DNA of 64,000 nucleotides from UBA10348 sp002469915. GTDB taxonomy: Bacteria; Bacteroidota; Rhodothermia; Rhodothermales; UBA10348. Location of the stretch: assembly GCA_029249345.1 (NCBI GenBank), contig JAQWHM010000007.1, positions 62,001 to 126,000 of the forward strand, written 5' to 3'. Positions 46,999-56,800 of the stretch are shown here, piece by piece. Made by a program: the position numbers and the translations under genes. The notes beneath the pieces were generated by a model that was not told the DNA's origin, ran no database searches, and saw only the letters and a list, made by a program, of their open reading frames with translations. Numbering within the stretch: the stretch's first letter is position 1; each line of letters starts with the position of its first letter.

Positions 46999-48768
46999 AT
47001 GCAATTAGCTACCCTCGACTGGGTCATCATGGGCGCATTCTTCGCCCTTTCCCTCATTATTGGACTCTCCGTTTCAAAACGATCTGGAAAAACATTCAAG
47101 TCGTTTTTCTTGGCCGAACAGTCCATGCCATGGTGGTTTTTAGGCATTTCCATGGTGGCAACGACGTTTTCCACGGATACTCCAAACTTGGTAACCGACA
47201 TCGTTCGTTCCAGTGGAGCAGATGGAAACTGGACGTGGTGGGCCTTTTTGCTAACGGGAATGCTAACTGTTTTTCTGTACGCCCGACTCTGGCGTCGTTC
47301 AGGCGTCTTAACAGATGTTGAATTTTATGAAATTCGGTATTCCGGACCCATCGCCGCGTTCCTCAGAGGGTTCAGAGCCGTCTATCTTGGAATTTTGTTC
47401 AACATCATCATCATGGCCTCCGTCACGCTTGCCGCCATCAAAATTGGAAGCGTCATGTTGGGGTGGTCCCCTCTTGAAACCGTAGTGGTTGCAGCCTCCG
47501 TAACTATGGTGTATTCGGCTCTAGGTGGTCTTCGAGGAGTCGTCTTGACGGACATGATTCAGTTTGCCATGGCCATGGTTGGAAGTATTTGGGCAACTAT
47601 ATACGTGTTGAACATGCCCGAAGTAGGCGGTCTTTCAGCATTGATAGAACATGCCAACGTAGTTCCTGCCATGCAATTCCTGCCTTCTTTCAGCTCGCTT
47701 TCCTACGATGACCTCATACCCATTTTTGTGATTCCGCTCGCTGTGCAGTGGTGGGCTGCCTACTATCCAGGTGCAGAACCTGGTGGCGGAGGCTATTTGG
47801 CCCAACGCATGTTATCTGCTAAAAGTGAAAAAGAAGCGGCAGGTGCCACGCTCTTATTTAATATCCTGCACTACGCCCTCCGTCCATGGCCTTGGATTTT
47901 GATCGCGTTGGCATCGCTGATCGTCTTCCCCGATCTGGCATCCATTGCCGCTCGGTTCCCTCATGTAGATGAGCAGATCATCCGAAATGACTTAGCATAC
48001 CCTGCTATGCTCACGTATTTGCCAGCCGGATTATTAGGACTCGTAGTTACATCTTTGGCTGCAGCCTACATGTCTACGATGTCCTCACAGGTAAACTGGG
48101 GGTCTTCCATTATTGTCAATGATCTCTACAATCGCTTCGTAAACAAAGAGGCTTCCGAAGCAAGTCAGGTTTGGGTTGGTCGCCTGGCAACGGTCATTCT
48201 GATGATCATCGCTTGTACGCTAGCACTCTTTCTGGAGAATGCGCTTCAGGTCTTCAACATTATTCTTCAGATCGGGGCCGGCACTGGATTGATCTTCATT
48301 TTGCGCTGGTTCTGGTGGCGAGTGAATGCCGCTTCAGAACTGACGGCCATGATCGTGTCTTTCGTTATCGCCGTCGTGTTCACCGTAACGGGTGGTTTAG
48401 GACTTGAAAGTTGGGCTCAGCTGGTAGTAGGAGTGGTCGTCACCACCATTTCATGGGTCACTGTCGCCTTCCTCGGTCCCGCAACGGATACGGAGAAGCT
48501 GGTGTCTTTTTATGAGAAGATCCGACCCGGTGGACGTGGATGGAATCCTATCATGGAGCATTTAAATGAGTCTGCCAGCGAAGATGGCTCCGACTTACCG
48601 ATGGCTCTTTTAGCAGCTGTTTTAGGTTCGATCACCATTTACAGTGCGCTATTCGCAACGGGATATCTGCTTTATGGACAGACTGGAGCAGCCTTAATAG
48701 TAGCTGGAATCGCTCTTCTAGGCGGCTTCGGGCTGTGGAAAATCTGGCCAAAACTGAAGTTCGACTAA
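46999..48768 (+). CDS. Sodium:solute symporter (SSS family)
   Basis: The 589-residue protein has about 13-14 membrane helices. It begins with the SSS-type DWVIMGAFFALSLIIGL, SKRSGKTFKSFFLAEQSMPWW and STDTPNLVTDIV, which match transporters for sugars or other organic solutes. The region VTSLAAAYMSTMSSQVNWGSS carries the conserved serines around the sodium site. The solute is unknown; the neighbours (GH109-type and GHMP kinase) suggest a sugar or amino sugar. It converges with the kinase gene, 4 bases between stops. Confidence 0.9.
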   Translation: MQLATLDWVIMGAFFALSLIIGLSVSKRSGKTFKSFFLAEQSMPWWFLGISMVATTFSTDTPNLVTDIVRSSGADGNWTWWAFLLTGMLTVFLYARLWRRSGVLTDVEFYEIRYSGPIAAFLRGFRAVYLGILFNIIIMASVTLAAIKIGSVMLGWSPLETVVVAASVTMVYSALGGLRGVVLTDMIQFAMAMVGSIWATIYVLNMPEVGGLSALIEHANVVPAMQFLPSFSSLSYDDLIPIFVIPLAVQWWAAYYPGAEPGGGGYLAQRMLSAKSEKEAAGATLLFNILHYALRPWPWILIALASLIVFPDLASIAARFPHVDEQIIRNDLAYPAMLTYLPAGLLGLVVTSLAAAYMSTMSSQVNWGSSIIVNDLYNRFVNKEASEASQVWVGRLATVILMIIACTLALFLENALQVFNIILQIGAGTGLIFILRWFWWRVNAASELTAMIVSFVIAVVFTVTGGLGLESWAQLVVGVVVTTISWVTVAFLGPATDTEKLVSFYEKIRPGGRGWNPIMEHLNESASEDGSDLPMALLAAVLGSITIYSALFATGYLLYGQTGAALIVAGIALLGGFGLWKIWPKLKFD

Positions 48769-48772
48769 ACGT

Positions 48773-50143
48773 TTACCAACCTGGTAAAACCGTACCGTAA
48801 ATGAATACGCCCCGAGAAGGATGATCTGTAAAAAACGTTGCAGTGCCCATCCTCCCGGGATATTTCTTGGCGAACGCTTTCTTCCAAACCGAGGTAAAGG
48901 TCTCGACATCACTTTGGGGAATGAGCGCCCAGACTGCGCCACCAAATCCGGCTCCGAAGCTGCTTGCCCCGACGGCTCCAGATTCTCGAGCTGATCTGGC
49001 CAAAAATTGAGTTTCTTCAACCTGATTGCCCAACCACTCACCAGCCATACGTTGTGATTCGTCAACAAATTGGCCAAAGGAGGCCCAATTAGACGACCGA
49101 ACAGCTTCCATAGCAGAAGGAATGACAATGTTCGTTTCCCGGTCGAACTGCAAAAAACGATTCCAAAGAATCATAGAATCGGGTTGAAAAGAGAGGATTT
49201 CACGTAGTCGGTCTCGGGAAAAATCAGAGCCGCCGATCATCTCGCCCATTGTTCGATGCGAGCTTTCGTTGACACTGTTCCACAGCTGCACAATGTGGGT
49301 GGCACGCTCGCTCGCAAGGTTGTATTTCTTTTTCGCATTCCCCGTTTTTGAAGCTTTCACACCACTAGAGGCCACCACGAAGGCCAGGTCCTTAGGTAGT
49401 GCAATACTGCTTTCAGAGATGACAGGGAAATACGAGTAGAGACCTAGATCGTTTTGTTTTGCACAGAGAATGGCTGTGTGATCCTGAGAACCTCCTTTCG
49501 TTCCGACGCCTGAGTCCCCTTTGAGGTGCTCGAAATCCGCCCCGCTTTCCAGCGCTCCCGCAAATCCAGCAAACCGTTCCCTCGTAAAACTCAATTCTGG
49601 CGGGAAGCCCGTCATAGCGAGAACACCCAAAGCTATACTAATGACCAGTGCCGAAGACGAACTCATCCCCGACGCACCAGGAAGGTTGCTCGCCATCACT
49701 ATTTCAACACCTCTCTCAGGCCGCGGAAAATGCCGTAAAAGGCGAGAGACCACCGTTGCCACGTAGCGGCTCCAACTATGACCTGCCACGGGGTTCGGAT
49801 TATCATATAAAATGGCGATGGCCGTGCCTCGAATTGCGTCGCGCACGACGAGCGAAGGCTGGTCGTGCGCGCGAACAACACATAAAAATGATTTCGAAGA
49901 AGCGCACGTAAGACTCACACCTCCAGCATAGTCCGTGTGCTTTCCGAGTACTTCAATTCTACCCGGGACGTTAATTAGGAGAGCCTTCTCTTCGTCCGCA
50001 CCGTCGATATTCAAAAGCAGTTGGTTGAGGCGATTTTTGAGATCTCGCTTTAGTTCAGGTTCACTTCCAAAACCAGACTCAAGGATCCAATCCTGTCTGG
50101 ATGTATCCCGCAACGCTCCTAATGTCCCTGTATGCGAATTCAT
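48773..50143 (-). CDS. GHMP sugar kinase related to galactokinase
   Basis: The 456-residue protein has the galactokinase-type start GRIEVLGKHTDYAGG, the GHMP ATP loop LPGASGMSSSSAL, GVGTKGGSQDHTAIL (substrate region) and ASSFGAGFGGAVWALI near the C-terminus. In standard galactokinases the first motif reads G(E/D)HTDY, where the acidic residue binds the sugar; here it is GKHTDY. Substrate may therefore differ from galactose, for example another hexose or N-acetylgalactosamine. A function next to the symporter and the GH109-type protein would be sugar salvage. Confidence 0.82.
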   Translation of the reverse strand: MNSHTGTLGALRDTSRQDWILESGFGSEPELKRDLKNRLNQLLLNIDGADEEKALLINVPGRIEVLGKHTDYAGGVSLTCASSKSFLCVVRAHDQPSLVVRDAIRGTAIAILYDNPNPVAGHSWSRYVATVVSRLLRHFPRPERGVEIVMASNLPGASGMSSSSALVISIALGVLAMTGFPPELSFTRERFAGFAGALESGADFEHLKGDSGVGTKGGSQDHTAILCAKQNDLGLYSYFPVISESSIALPKDLAFVVASSGVKASKTGNAKKKYNLASERATHIVQLWNSVNESSHRTMGEMIGGSDFSRDRLREILSFQPDSMILWNRFLQFDRETNIVIPSAMEAVRSSNWASFGQFVDESQRMAGEWLGNQVEETQFLARSARESGAVGASSFGAGFGGAVWALIPQSDVETFTSVWKKAFAKKYPGRMGTATFFTDHPSRGVFIYGTVLPGW

Positions 50144-50510
50144 AGCTACAACTTAAGGATCGATAACAAATCAGACCTGAATGGTTTTCCCATTCCCCTT
50201 TTCAAGAGATCCGCACTAGCCTTGGCAGATAACCTTACACCCGTTGAAGAGGCTCTGCGCAATCAGGCGTCATAACCCAGTTGGTGAGAATCATTCATAC
50301 CTGCTTTTTCAGAGTTGCCCAAACAACTGTTGGTAGCTAGATTTATAGCTCCAATCCAGAATTCGTCGGAGGGACTACCCTCTGGGCATGATTTGCTCTA
50401 CATTGTCGAGCCAAATTTCAGATACGAGGAGATGGAAATCGAGGTTGTCGCTGTAGCTATTTGTACTGATTAAGCCCTGAAATCCACTGATCGGCCCGTT
50501 TTGGCCGAAA
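50144..50510. other. Intergenic region upstream of the antiporter gene
   Basis: This 367-base divergent region holds promoters for the galactokinase-like gene (minus) and the antiporter (plus). I see no coding sequence or RNA gene. A perfect six-base inverted repeat (TCGGCC at 50491-50496, GGCCGA at 50503-50508) with a TTTT-rich loop ends two bases before the antiporter ATG and would cover its ribosome binding site. Confidence 0.6.
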
Positions 50511-52031
50511 ATGACTATTCTGCTTCACACATATCGAGACCGCGCGCTGTGGCTGTTCATCCTCGTGATGACCGGGTTTGTGGCTTTCCCTACGGAAGCC
50601 TCATCCACCCCAGCCAATACGGGTGCGCCCCAAACGGAGCTTGTTCAGGATGCCGAGCATGCGCCGGCGGCTTCGTCTGATGGGCATGCTGTTGAAGAAG
50701 GTTCTGGCGAACATGGCCCGATGCCTCCGGTCATTCTTGTTCTGCCGTTTGTCCTCATATTGCTTCTGATTGCAATGGGGCCCCTATTTTTTGCCCACCA
50801 TTGGCATTTAAACTATCCGAAGTATGCCGTTGGATTGGGTCTGATTGTTGGCGCGCACTATCTGTTTGCGATGGGCACATTCGTGCCCATGGAGCACGCG
50901 ATAGCCGAATACATATCGTTTATAGCCCTTGTTGCTTCTCTTTTTCTTGCCGCAAGTGGCATTTTTGTAAACGTGAACCTGAAAGGCACGCCCAAAAACA
51001 ACGCTATTTTCCTACTCGTGGCTTCGGTTTCAGCCAACTTCATTGCAACCACCGGTGCCGCAATGCTCTTTATTCGAGCCTATATGAGGCTCAATGAGGG
51101 AAGGCTGAAGGCGTATCATATTGTGTTTTTCATCTTCCTCGTTGCGAACGTGGGTGGCGCTTTAACGCCTATTGGAGACCCTCCTTTGTTTTTGGGCTTC
51201 CTGCGGGGTGTACCGTTTTTCTGGACAGCGGCTCACGTCTGGTATATTTGGTTGCCAACGACGTTTATGATTTTGGCCGTGTTCTTTGTGATGGATTCCA
51301 GAAACAAAGATCACACCCCGGATCCTGTCGAGGGCGAACCTATGGTGTCCATTATAGGAACCAAGAGTTTTGTCTGGGTGGCTATCATTATCGCATCCGT
51401 CTTTGTTGACCCAACAGTGCTTGCTTGGGTACCGGATCTACATGCCCTCTGGGGTGTGCCTTTCGGTGTACGGGAAGTCATTATGCTCGTTGTGGCTGCG
51501 CTGGCTTACTTCACAGCCAACAAAACGGCTTTGGAGAAGAACCAATTCCACTTTGAGCCTATCCGAGAGGTGGCTTGGCTGTTTTTCGGCATTTTTGCAA
51601 CGATGCAACCAGCACTTCAGATAATCAGTAATTATGCCTCTCAGCATGCTGATTCGCTGGCCGTTGGAACGTTTTTCTGGGGTACGGGCATCCTTTCTGG
51701 TATTCTGGATAATGCCCCGACGTACCTAAATTTTGTTGCTGCAGCAATGGGCAAATTCGGGTTAGACGTAAACAGCGCAGAATCCGTGGTGTTATTTGCC
51801 GAGGGTATTGAATCGCTGATTTACCTTCAGGCCATCTCGGTTGCTGCCGTATTTTTTGGCGCCATGTCCTACATAGGCAACGCACCCAACTTTATGGTCA
51901 AAGCTATTGCCGAATCGAATGGGATTGAAACGCCCTCTTTCACGGGATACATCCTTAAGTACTCTATCCCGATTCTACTCCCGATTTACACGTTGATCTA
52001 CATCATTTTCTATAGCGGTTGGGTACTCTAA
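50511..52031 (+). CDS. Sodium:proton antiporter of the NhaD / CitMHS-like ion transporter group
   Basis: The 506-residue protein has a signal-like hydrophobic N-terminus, a His-rich polar stretch (residues about 30-75) and about 11-12 membrane helices. The segments GGALTPIGDPPLFLGFLRGVPFF and GILSGILDNAPTYLNFVA are typical of NhaD-like/putative citrate transport proteins (ArsB/NhaD superfamily), with an Asn-Ala-Pro motif repeated near the C-terminus (GNAPNFMVKAI). Na+/H+ exchange at high pH or salt is the likely role, which suits a marine cell. It ends 1 base before the pterin dehydratase gene. Confidence 0.87.
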   Translation: MTILLHTYRDRALWLFILVMTGFVAFPTEASSTPANTGAPQTELVQDAEHAPAASSDGHAVEEGSGEHGPMPPVILVLPFVLILLLIAMGPLFFAHHWHLNYPKYAVGLGLIVGAHYLFAMGTFVPMEHAIAEYISFIALVASLFLAASGIFVNVNLKGTPKNNAIFLLVASVSANFIATTGAAMLFIRAYMRLNEGRLKAYHIVFFIFLVANVGGALTPIGDPPLFLGFLRGVPFFWTAAHVWYIWLPTTFMILAVFFVMDSRNKDHTPDPVEGEPMVSIIGTKSFVWVAIIIASVFVDPTVLAWVPDLHALWGVPFGVREVIMLVVAALAYFTANKTALEKNQFHFEPIREVAWLFFGIFATMQPALQIISNYASQHADSLAVGTFFWGTGILSGILDNAPTYLNFVAAAMGKFGLDVNSAESVVLFAEGIESLIYLQAISVAAVFFGAMSYIGNAPNFMVKAIAESNGIETPSFTGYILKYSIPILLPIYTLIYIIFYSGWVL

Positions 52032-52032
52032 T

Positions 52033-52335
52033 TTGAAGTCGTCTTCCATCAACGCGCTTTCTGCTCTTCAAATCGAATCTCACATGGGTAGCCTTCCCGG
52101 GTGGACATTCGAAGCAGATTCGCTCAAAAAAACGTATTCGTTTGGCTCTTTTCGTGAAGCGATGAGCTTCCTGGTCCGAATCGGATTTGAGGCCGAGGAA
52201 TTAAACCACCATCCTGAACTGTTCAATGTGTACTCGACCGTAACCGTCACCTTACGAACACATGACGCTGGCAACAAAGTCACGGATAAAGATATCGACT
52301 TGGCTACTCGACTTGAACGCATCGCTTGGATTTAG
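52033..52335 (+). CDS. 4a-hydroxytetrahydrobiopterin (pterin carbinolamine) dehydratase
   Basis: The 100-residue protein, probably initiated at TTG (an internal ATG at codon 18 would remove the first helix), has the family motif EELNHHPELFNVYSTVTVTL and the later TDKDIDLA segment. The enzyme dehydrates 4a-hydroxytetrahydropterin, regenerating the pterin cofactor of aromatic amino acid hydroxylases. No hydroxylase gene is nearby. It starts 1 base after the antiporter stop, so it is cotranscribed with it. Confidence 0.9.
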   Translation: MKSSSINALSALQIESHMGSLPGWTFEADSLKKTYSFGSFREAMSFLVRIGFEAEELNHHPELFNVYSTVTVTLRTHDAGNKVTDKDIDLATRLERIAWI

Positions 52336-52437
52336 ACTAGACCACATCCCGCGAATTGGAACTACCTGACGTCGAATTCGTGATTAGAGGACGTGTACCC
52401 AGAACAGCAACATCAACTTATAAGCTTTCTTCTCATT

Positions 52438-53049
52438 ATGGCTCATACGCTTCCTGATCTCCCCTACGCTCACAGCGCATTGGAACCACACATCGACACC
52501 CGCACCATGGAAATTCACCATGGGAAACACCACGCCGGATATGTCGCAAAGTTAAACGCAGCGCTTGAAGGTCACGACGAACTGGCCTCCAAGAGTATTG
52601 AAGACCTGCTTCGCGGAATTTCCAGCGCTCCTGACGCGGTCCGAGGCGGAATTCAAAACAATGGTGGCGGACATGCCAACCACTCTCTTTTCTGGAGCAC
52701 AATGTCACCTAATGGTGGCGGTACTCCATCAGGCGATCTTGGTGCAGCTATTGACGCAGCATTCGGATCATATGCAGATTTTCAAGCTGCCTTTTCGACA
52801 GCTGCTGGAACCCGCTTTGGATCCGGCTGGGCATGGCTTGTTGTAGATGGCAGCGGAAAACTCAAAGTCTACTCCACTGCAAACCAGGACAGTCCGTACA
52901 TGTCGGGTGATACCCCGATTCTAGGTTTGGATGTCTGGGAGCATGCTTATTATCTCAATTACCAGAACCGTCGCCCGGACTATGTAGGCGCTTTCTGGAA
53001 TGTAGTGAACTGGGATGCAGTCGCATCCAACTACGCAGCAGCTCTTTAA
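52438..53049 (+). CDS. sodA: Manganese-type superoxide dismutase
   Basis: The 203-residue protein has the metal ligands of Fe/Mn SOD in HHGKHHAGY, GGGHANHSLFW and LDVWEHAYY. The Gly in NNGGGHANH and Gln in STANQDSP are typical of the manganese form (iron forms have Gln and Ala or similar there). It converts superoxide to hydrogen peroxide and oxygen. The ATG at 52438 is the usual family start. A strong terminator follows immediately after its stop. Confidence 0.95.
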   Translation: MAHTLPDLPYAHSALEPHIDTRTMEIHHGKHHAGYVAKLNAALEGHDELASKSIEDLLRGISSAPDAVRGGIQNNGGGHANHSLFWSTMSPNGGGTPSGDLGAAIDAAFGSYADFQAAFSTAAGTRFGSGWAWLVVDGSGKLKVYSTANQDSPYMSGDTPILGLDVWEHAYYLNYQNRRPDYVGAFWNVVNWDAVASNYAAAL

Positions 53050-53054
53050 TTTCA

Positions 53055-53091
53055 TTTGGGGCGGGCCTCTGGCCCGCCCCAAATTGTTTTT
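53055..53091 (+). terminator. Rho-independent terminator after the superoxide dismutase gene
   Basis: A 13-base perfect GC-rich stem (TTTGGGGCGGGCC, loop TCT, GGCCCGCCCCAAA) at 53055-53083 is followed by TTGTTTTTA. The run of T ends directly at the ATG of the phosphopantetheinyl transferase gene (53092), so the terminator sits in the position of that gene's leader. Confidence 0.93.
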
Positions 53092-53745
53092 ATGCCTCTC
53101 TTTTTTCCCGGACTACCGGACGACATTCAGATTAAACATCAGGTCCATGATGACTGGACCGTGAAAAACTGGATGCACATTTTGTCGGTCGATGAAATGC
53201 AGCGCCGAACCGGTATGCGTAGTGAAAAACGCCAGCAAAATTTCACGCTCGGACGTGTTGCGATTCGGACTCTCTTATCCGATCATATGCAGATTTCGCC
53301 CAGCGAAGTCCCCATTGTAATTGAGCCTACCGGGCGTCTAAGCGCCCCCGATTCGGGTCAACTTCTTTCTCTGGCTCATTCGGGTGACCAAGCAATTGCG
53401 TCCATTTCCATGCGAAACGCTGGTGTAGACGTCGAAGAAATCAGGGAAAAGCCGGACTCTCTCCTGGATTACATCCTCTGTGAGGAGGAAAAGAAGCATG
53501 TTTACGGGCTCAGTATTCCACACGAGCAGCTACTCTTTGTCTGTTGGACCTTAAAAGAAGCCGTGTTGAAAGCGAATGGGACTGGACTCAGACGCTCCCC
53601 CCGAACCGTTCAACTTCGCATCGACCCGATATCTCAAACTGCAACAGCAGTAGACCCAGAAGGAAATCCGTGGCATGCTCGATTTGTAGTCGAAGACCCC
53701 TACGTCTTTGCCATTGCGTTCGACCCGAATCCCGACGCTGCCTAA
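53092..53745 (+). CDS. 4'-phosphopantetheinyl transferase (Sfp-type)
   Basis: This enzyme transfers phosphopantetheine from CoA to carrier proteins. The 217-residue protein starting MPLFFPGLPDD has the family motifs SLAHSGDQAIASIS, GVDVEEI (metal-binding Asp and Glu) and WTLKEAVLKANGTGL. It is of the longer Sfp type, used for polyketide/fatty acid or other carrier proteins. The 36 bases upstream of its ATG consist of the superoxide dismutase terminator, so expression may depend on read-through or on an unusual start of transcription. Confidence 0.9.
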   Translation: MPLFFPGLPDDIQIKHQVHDDWTVKNWMHILSVDEMQRRTGMRSEKRQQNFTLGRVAIRTLLSDHMQISPSEVPIVIEPTGRLSAPDSGQLLSLAHSGDQAIASISMRNAGVDVEEIREKPDSLLDYILCEEEKKHVYGLSIPHEQLLFVCWTLKEAVLKANGTGLRRSPRTVQLRIDPISQTATAVDPEGNPWHARFVVEDPYVFAIAFDPNPDAA

Positions 53746-53773
53746 CCCTTTTAGCTACTGCTTTAAGGAGTGC

Positions 53774-53807
53774 ATTCGCTGAAGATTCCAAAACATGATT
53801 CGCTGAA
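53774..53807. repeat. Two copies of ATTCGCTGAA upstream of icmF
   Basis: The ten-base sequence ATTCGCTGAA occurs at 53774-53783 and 53798-53807, 24 bases apart, about 75-100 bases before the icmF start. Two direct repeats at about two turns of DNA could be binding sites of a transcription factor. No other function is visible. Confidence 0.3.
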
Positions 53808-53878
53808 ATGCGTAACAATCGGCTGGAAGAGCATTGCAACGCTGCCCCCTTTTTTCAGTATATCCTGAACTTATAATC

Positions 53879-56800
53879 ATGGCATCTCCGATTACTGAAC
53901 CCCAACAGCCTTACACCCCTCAACACTCAGTTCGTTTTGTTACCGCTGCCAGCCTGTTCGATGGCCACGATGCAGCTATTAACATCATGCGCCGAGTTCT
54001 TCAATCAGCCGGGGCCGAGGTGATTCATCTGGGTCACAATCGTTCCGTCCAGGAAATTGTCAGTACGGCTATTCAAGAGGACGTCCAAGGAATCGCTGTC
54101 TCCTCCTACCAAGGAGGGCACATGGAGTACTTCAAGTACATGGTAGATTTGCTCAAGGAGCAAGGATCATCACATATCAAGGTATTCGGTGGTGGTGGCG
54201 GCGTCATTGTGCCCGAAGAGATCGAAGAGCTCCAAGCCTACGGGATTGCGCGCATCTTCTCTCCTGAGGACGGGCTCAAAATGGGCCTGACCGGCATGAT
54301 AGAGTACATGATGAAATCCTGTGATTTCCCGGTTGCAGCGTTGTCCGCAGGTAGAAAAGGTGACCAAGCCGTTGCCAGAGCGATCTCTGTTGCCGAGGCC
54401 GGTTTAATTTCAAAGGGTGACGGAGCTTCACCAGTCCTCTCCGTTGCAGCTACGATTGGTATCACGGGTACTGGAGGAGCAGGAAAATCGACGCTAACCG
54501 ATGAATTAGTTCGCCGGTTCGTTACCGATTTCAAAGACCTGACCATCGCTGTATTGTCTGTAGACCCTACGAGGAGGTCTACCGGCGGAGCTTTGCTAGG
54601 TGATCGTATTCGGATGAATGCCATCCACGACGTGGCTGATCACCGCGTATTTATGCGATCATTCGCTACACGTCAAGCTCATCGAGCCACGTCCCAGGCC
54701 TTACAGCACTCTGTAGATGTGTGCCGAGCAGCAGGATTTGATCTCATCATCCTTGAAACAGCGGGAATAGGACAAAGCGATACAGAAATCGCAGATATGG
54801 TTGACCTTTCAGTCTACGTCATGACACAAGAATTTGGGGCTCCGACGCAGCTTGAAAAAATTGGCATGTTGGACGTTGCTGACTATGTCGCACTGAATAA
54901 ATTTGAAAAACGGGGAAGCGAAGACGCTCTTCGCGATGTCCGTAAGCAGATGCAGCGTAATCGAGGTGATTTCCATGCGGACCCAGAAAACATGCCTGTT
55001 TTCCCCACCATGGCCTCACATTTCAACGATTCTGGTGTTACGAATCTGTATCTAGGCATTCTAAATCAGCTGAATACTGATTTTAAGTTTGATCGCTCGA
55101 AGACTATTTATTCCAAGCACGAGCAACCCATTGAAGGGGGCGATTCCGAGGCCTTGATTCCGGCACGCCGTCAGCGGTATTTGGGAGATATTTCCGATGT
55201 GTGTCATGACTACCGATCAGTTGCGGAACAGCAAATAGAATTCGCCAGAAAGTGGGGCCAGGTGCAAGGCGCCTTAAATCAGGTCAAAGAGTGGGCCCCA
55301 GAAGATCAAGAAATCCTCGTCGGACGACTAGCTAAAATGGCTGAGCGCTGGTGGAATCTGCTCTCTAGATCCTCAAAAGCCATTCTTAAGCAATGGGATG
55401 AGCTGGCCGGTCAGTATCGTGCAGATGAGATGTCCTATGACGTGCGAGGACGGTCTTTCACCGTCCCCTTATTTACCGAATCACTCTCCGGCACACGCGT
55501 CCCCAAAGTTGCGCTCCCACGCACAGAAGATCCTGGTGAACGCCTCCGATACGCTTTACTGGAAAACCTCCCAGGATTTTTCCCCTACACCTCAGGTGTC
55601 TTTCCGTTCAAACGAACAGGAGAAGACCCCACCCGAATGTTTGCTGGTGAAGGAAGCCCCGAACGAACGAACAGACGGTTCCATCTCGTCTCCGAGGGAA
55701 TGCCAGCCAAACGGTTATCCACGGCATTCGATTCGGTAACGCTGTATGGTTTTGATCCGCATGTGAGACCGGATATCTACGGCAAGGTGGGAAATGCAGG
55801 AGTATCTATCTGCACGCTGGAGGACATGAAAAAGCTGTATTCGGGCTTCGACTTATGCGCGCCTGCAACCAGCGTTTCAATGACTATCAACGGTCCAGCA
55901 CCTATGCTGCTAGCGATGTTTTTGAATACGGCAGTTGACCAGCAGATCGAAAAACATTTCAGGGATAATGAGACCTGGGAGTCGGTATCCAAAGCGATCG
56001 CAAAACGTCTTGGAAAGGATGCACCTCACTACTCCCCCACTGGACCGACCGGACCGGAAACAGATCTACCACGGTCACATGACGGAACGGGGCTGGGACT
56101 GCTCGGAACGTATGGGGCTCAACTAGTGGAGTGGGGCCTATTGGAGCAGAATACCTACGATTCGATTCGGCAGGCAACGATAAAGGTAGTCAGGGGGACC
56201 GTTCAAGCCGATATTCTTAAGGAAGATCAGGCACAAAACACCTGCATTTTTTCAACTGAGTTTGCGCTTCGCATGATGGGCGACGTCCAGCAATACTTCA
56301 TTGAAAAGGGCGTGCGAAACTTCTATTCCGTCTCCATTTCAGGGTATCATATTGCCGAAGCGGGTGCTAATCCCATTAGCCAATTAGCCTTTACACTGGC
56401 CAATGGCTTCACTTTTGTGGAGTACTACCTGGCTCGTGGGATGCAGATTGATGACTTCGCTCCCAACTTGTCCTTTTTCTTTTCAAACGGAATGGATCCC
56501 GAGTATACCGTTATTGGCCGCGTTGCACGCAGGATTTGGTCCGTGGCCATGCGGGATAGATACGGGGCCAACGAAAGAAGCCAGAAGCTTAAATATCACA
56601 TTCAGACCTCTGGTCGCAGTCTGCACGCCCAGGATATTCAGTTCAATGATATCCGAACGACCTTGCAAGCCTTATTGGCTATAAACGATAATTGTAATTC
56701 GTTACATACCAATGCCTATGACGAAGCGATTACCACCCCAACGGAAGAAAGTGTTCGGCGGGCAATGGCTATTCAGCTCATCATCAATAGAGAAATGGGA

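Noticed and set aside
53746..53878. Cobalamin riboswitch upstream of the B12-dependent icmF gene
   Set aside because: The 133 bases are too short and contain no B12-box-like sequence or multistem structure.
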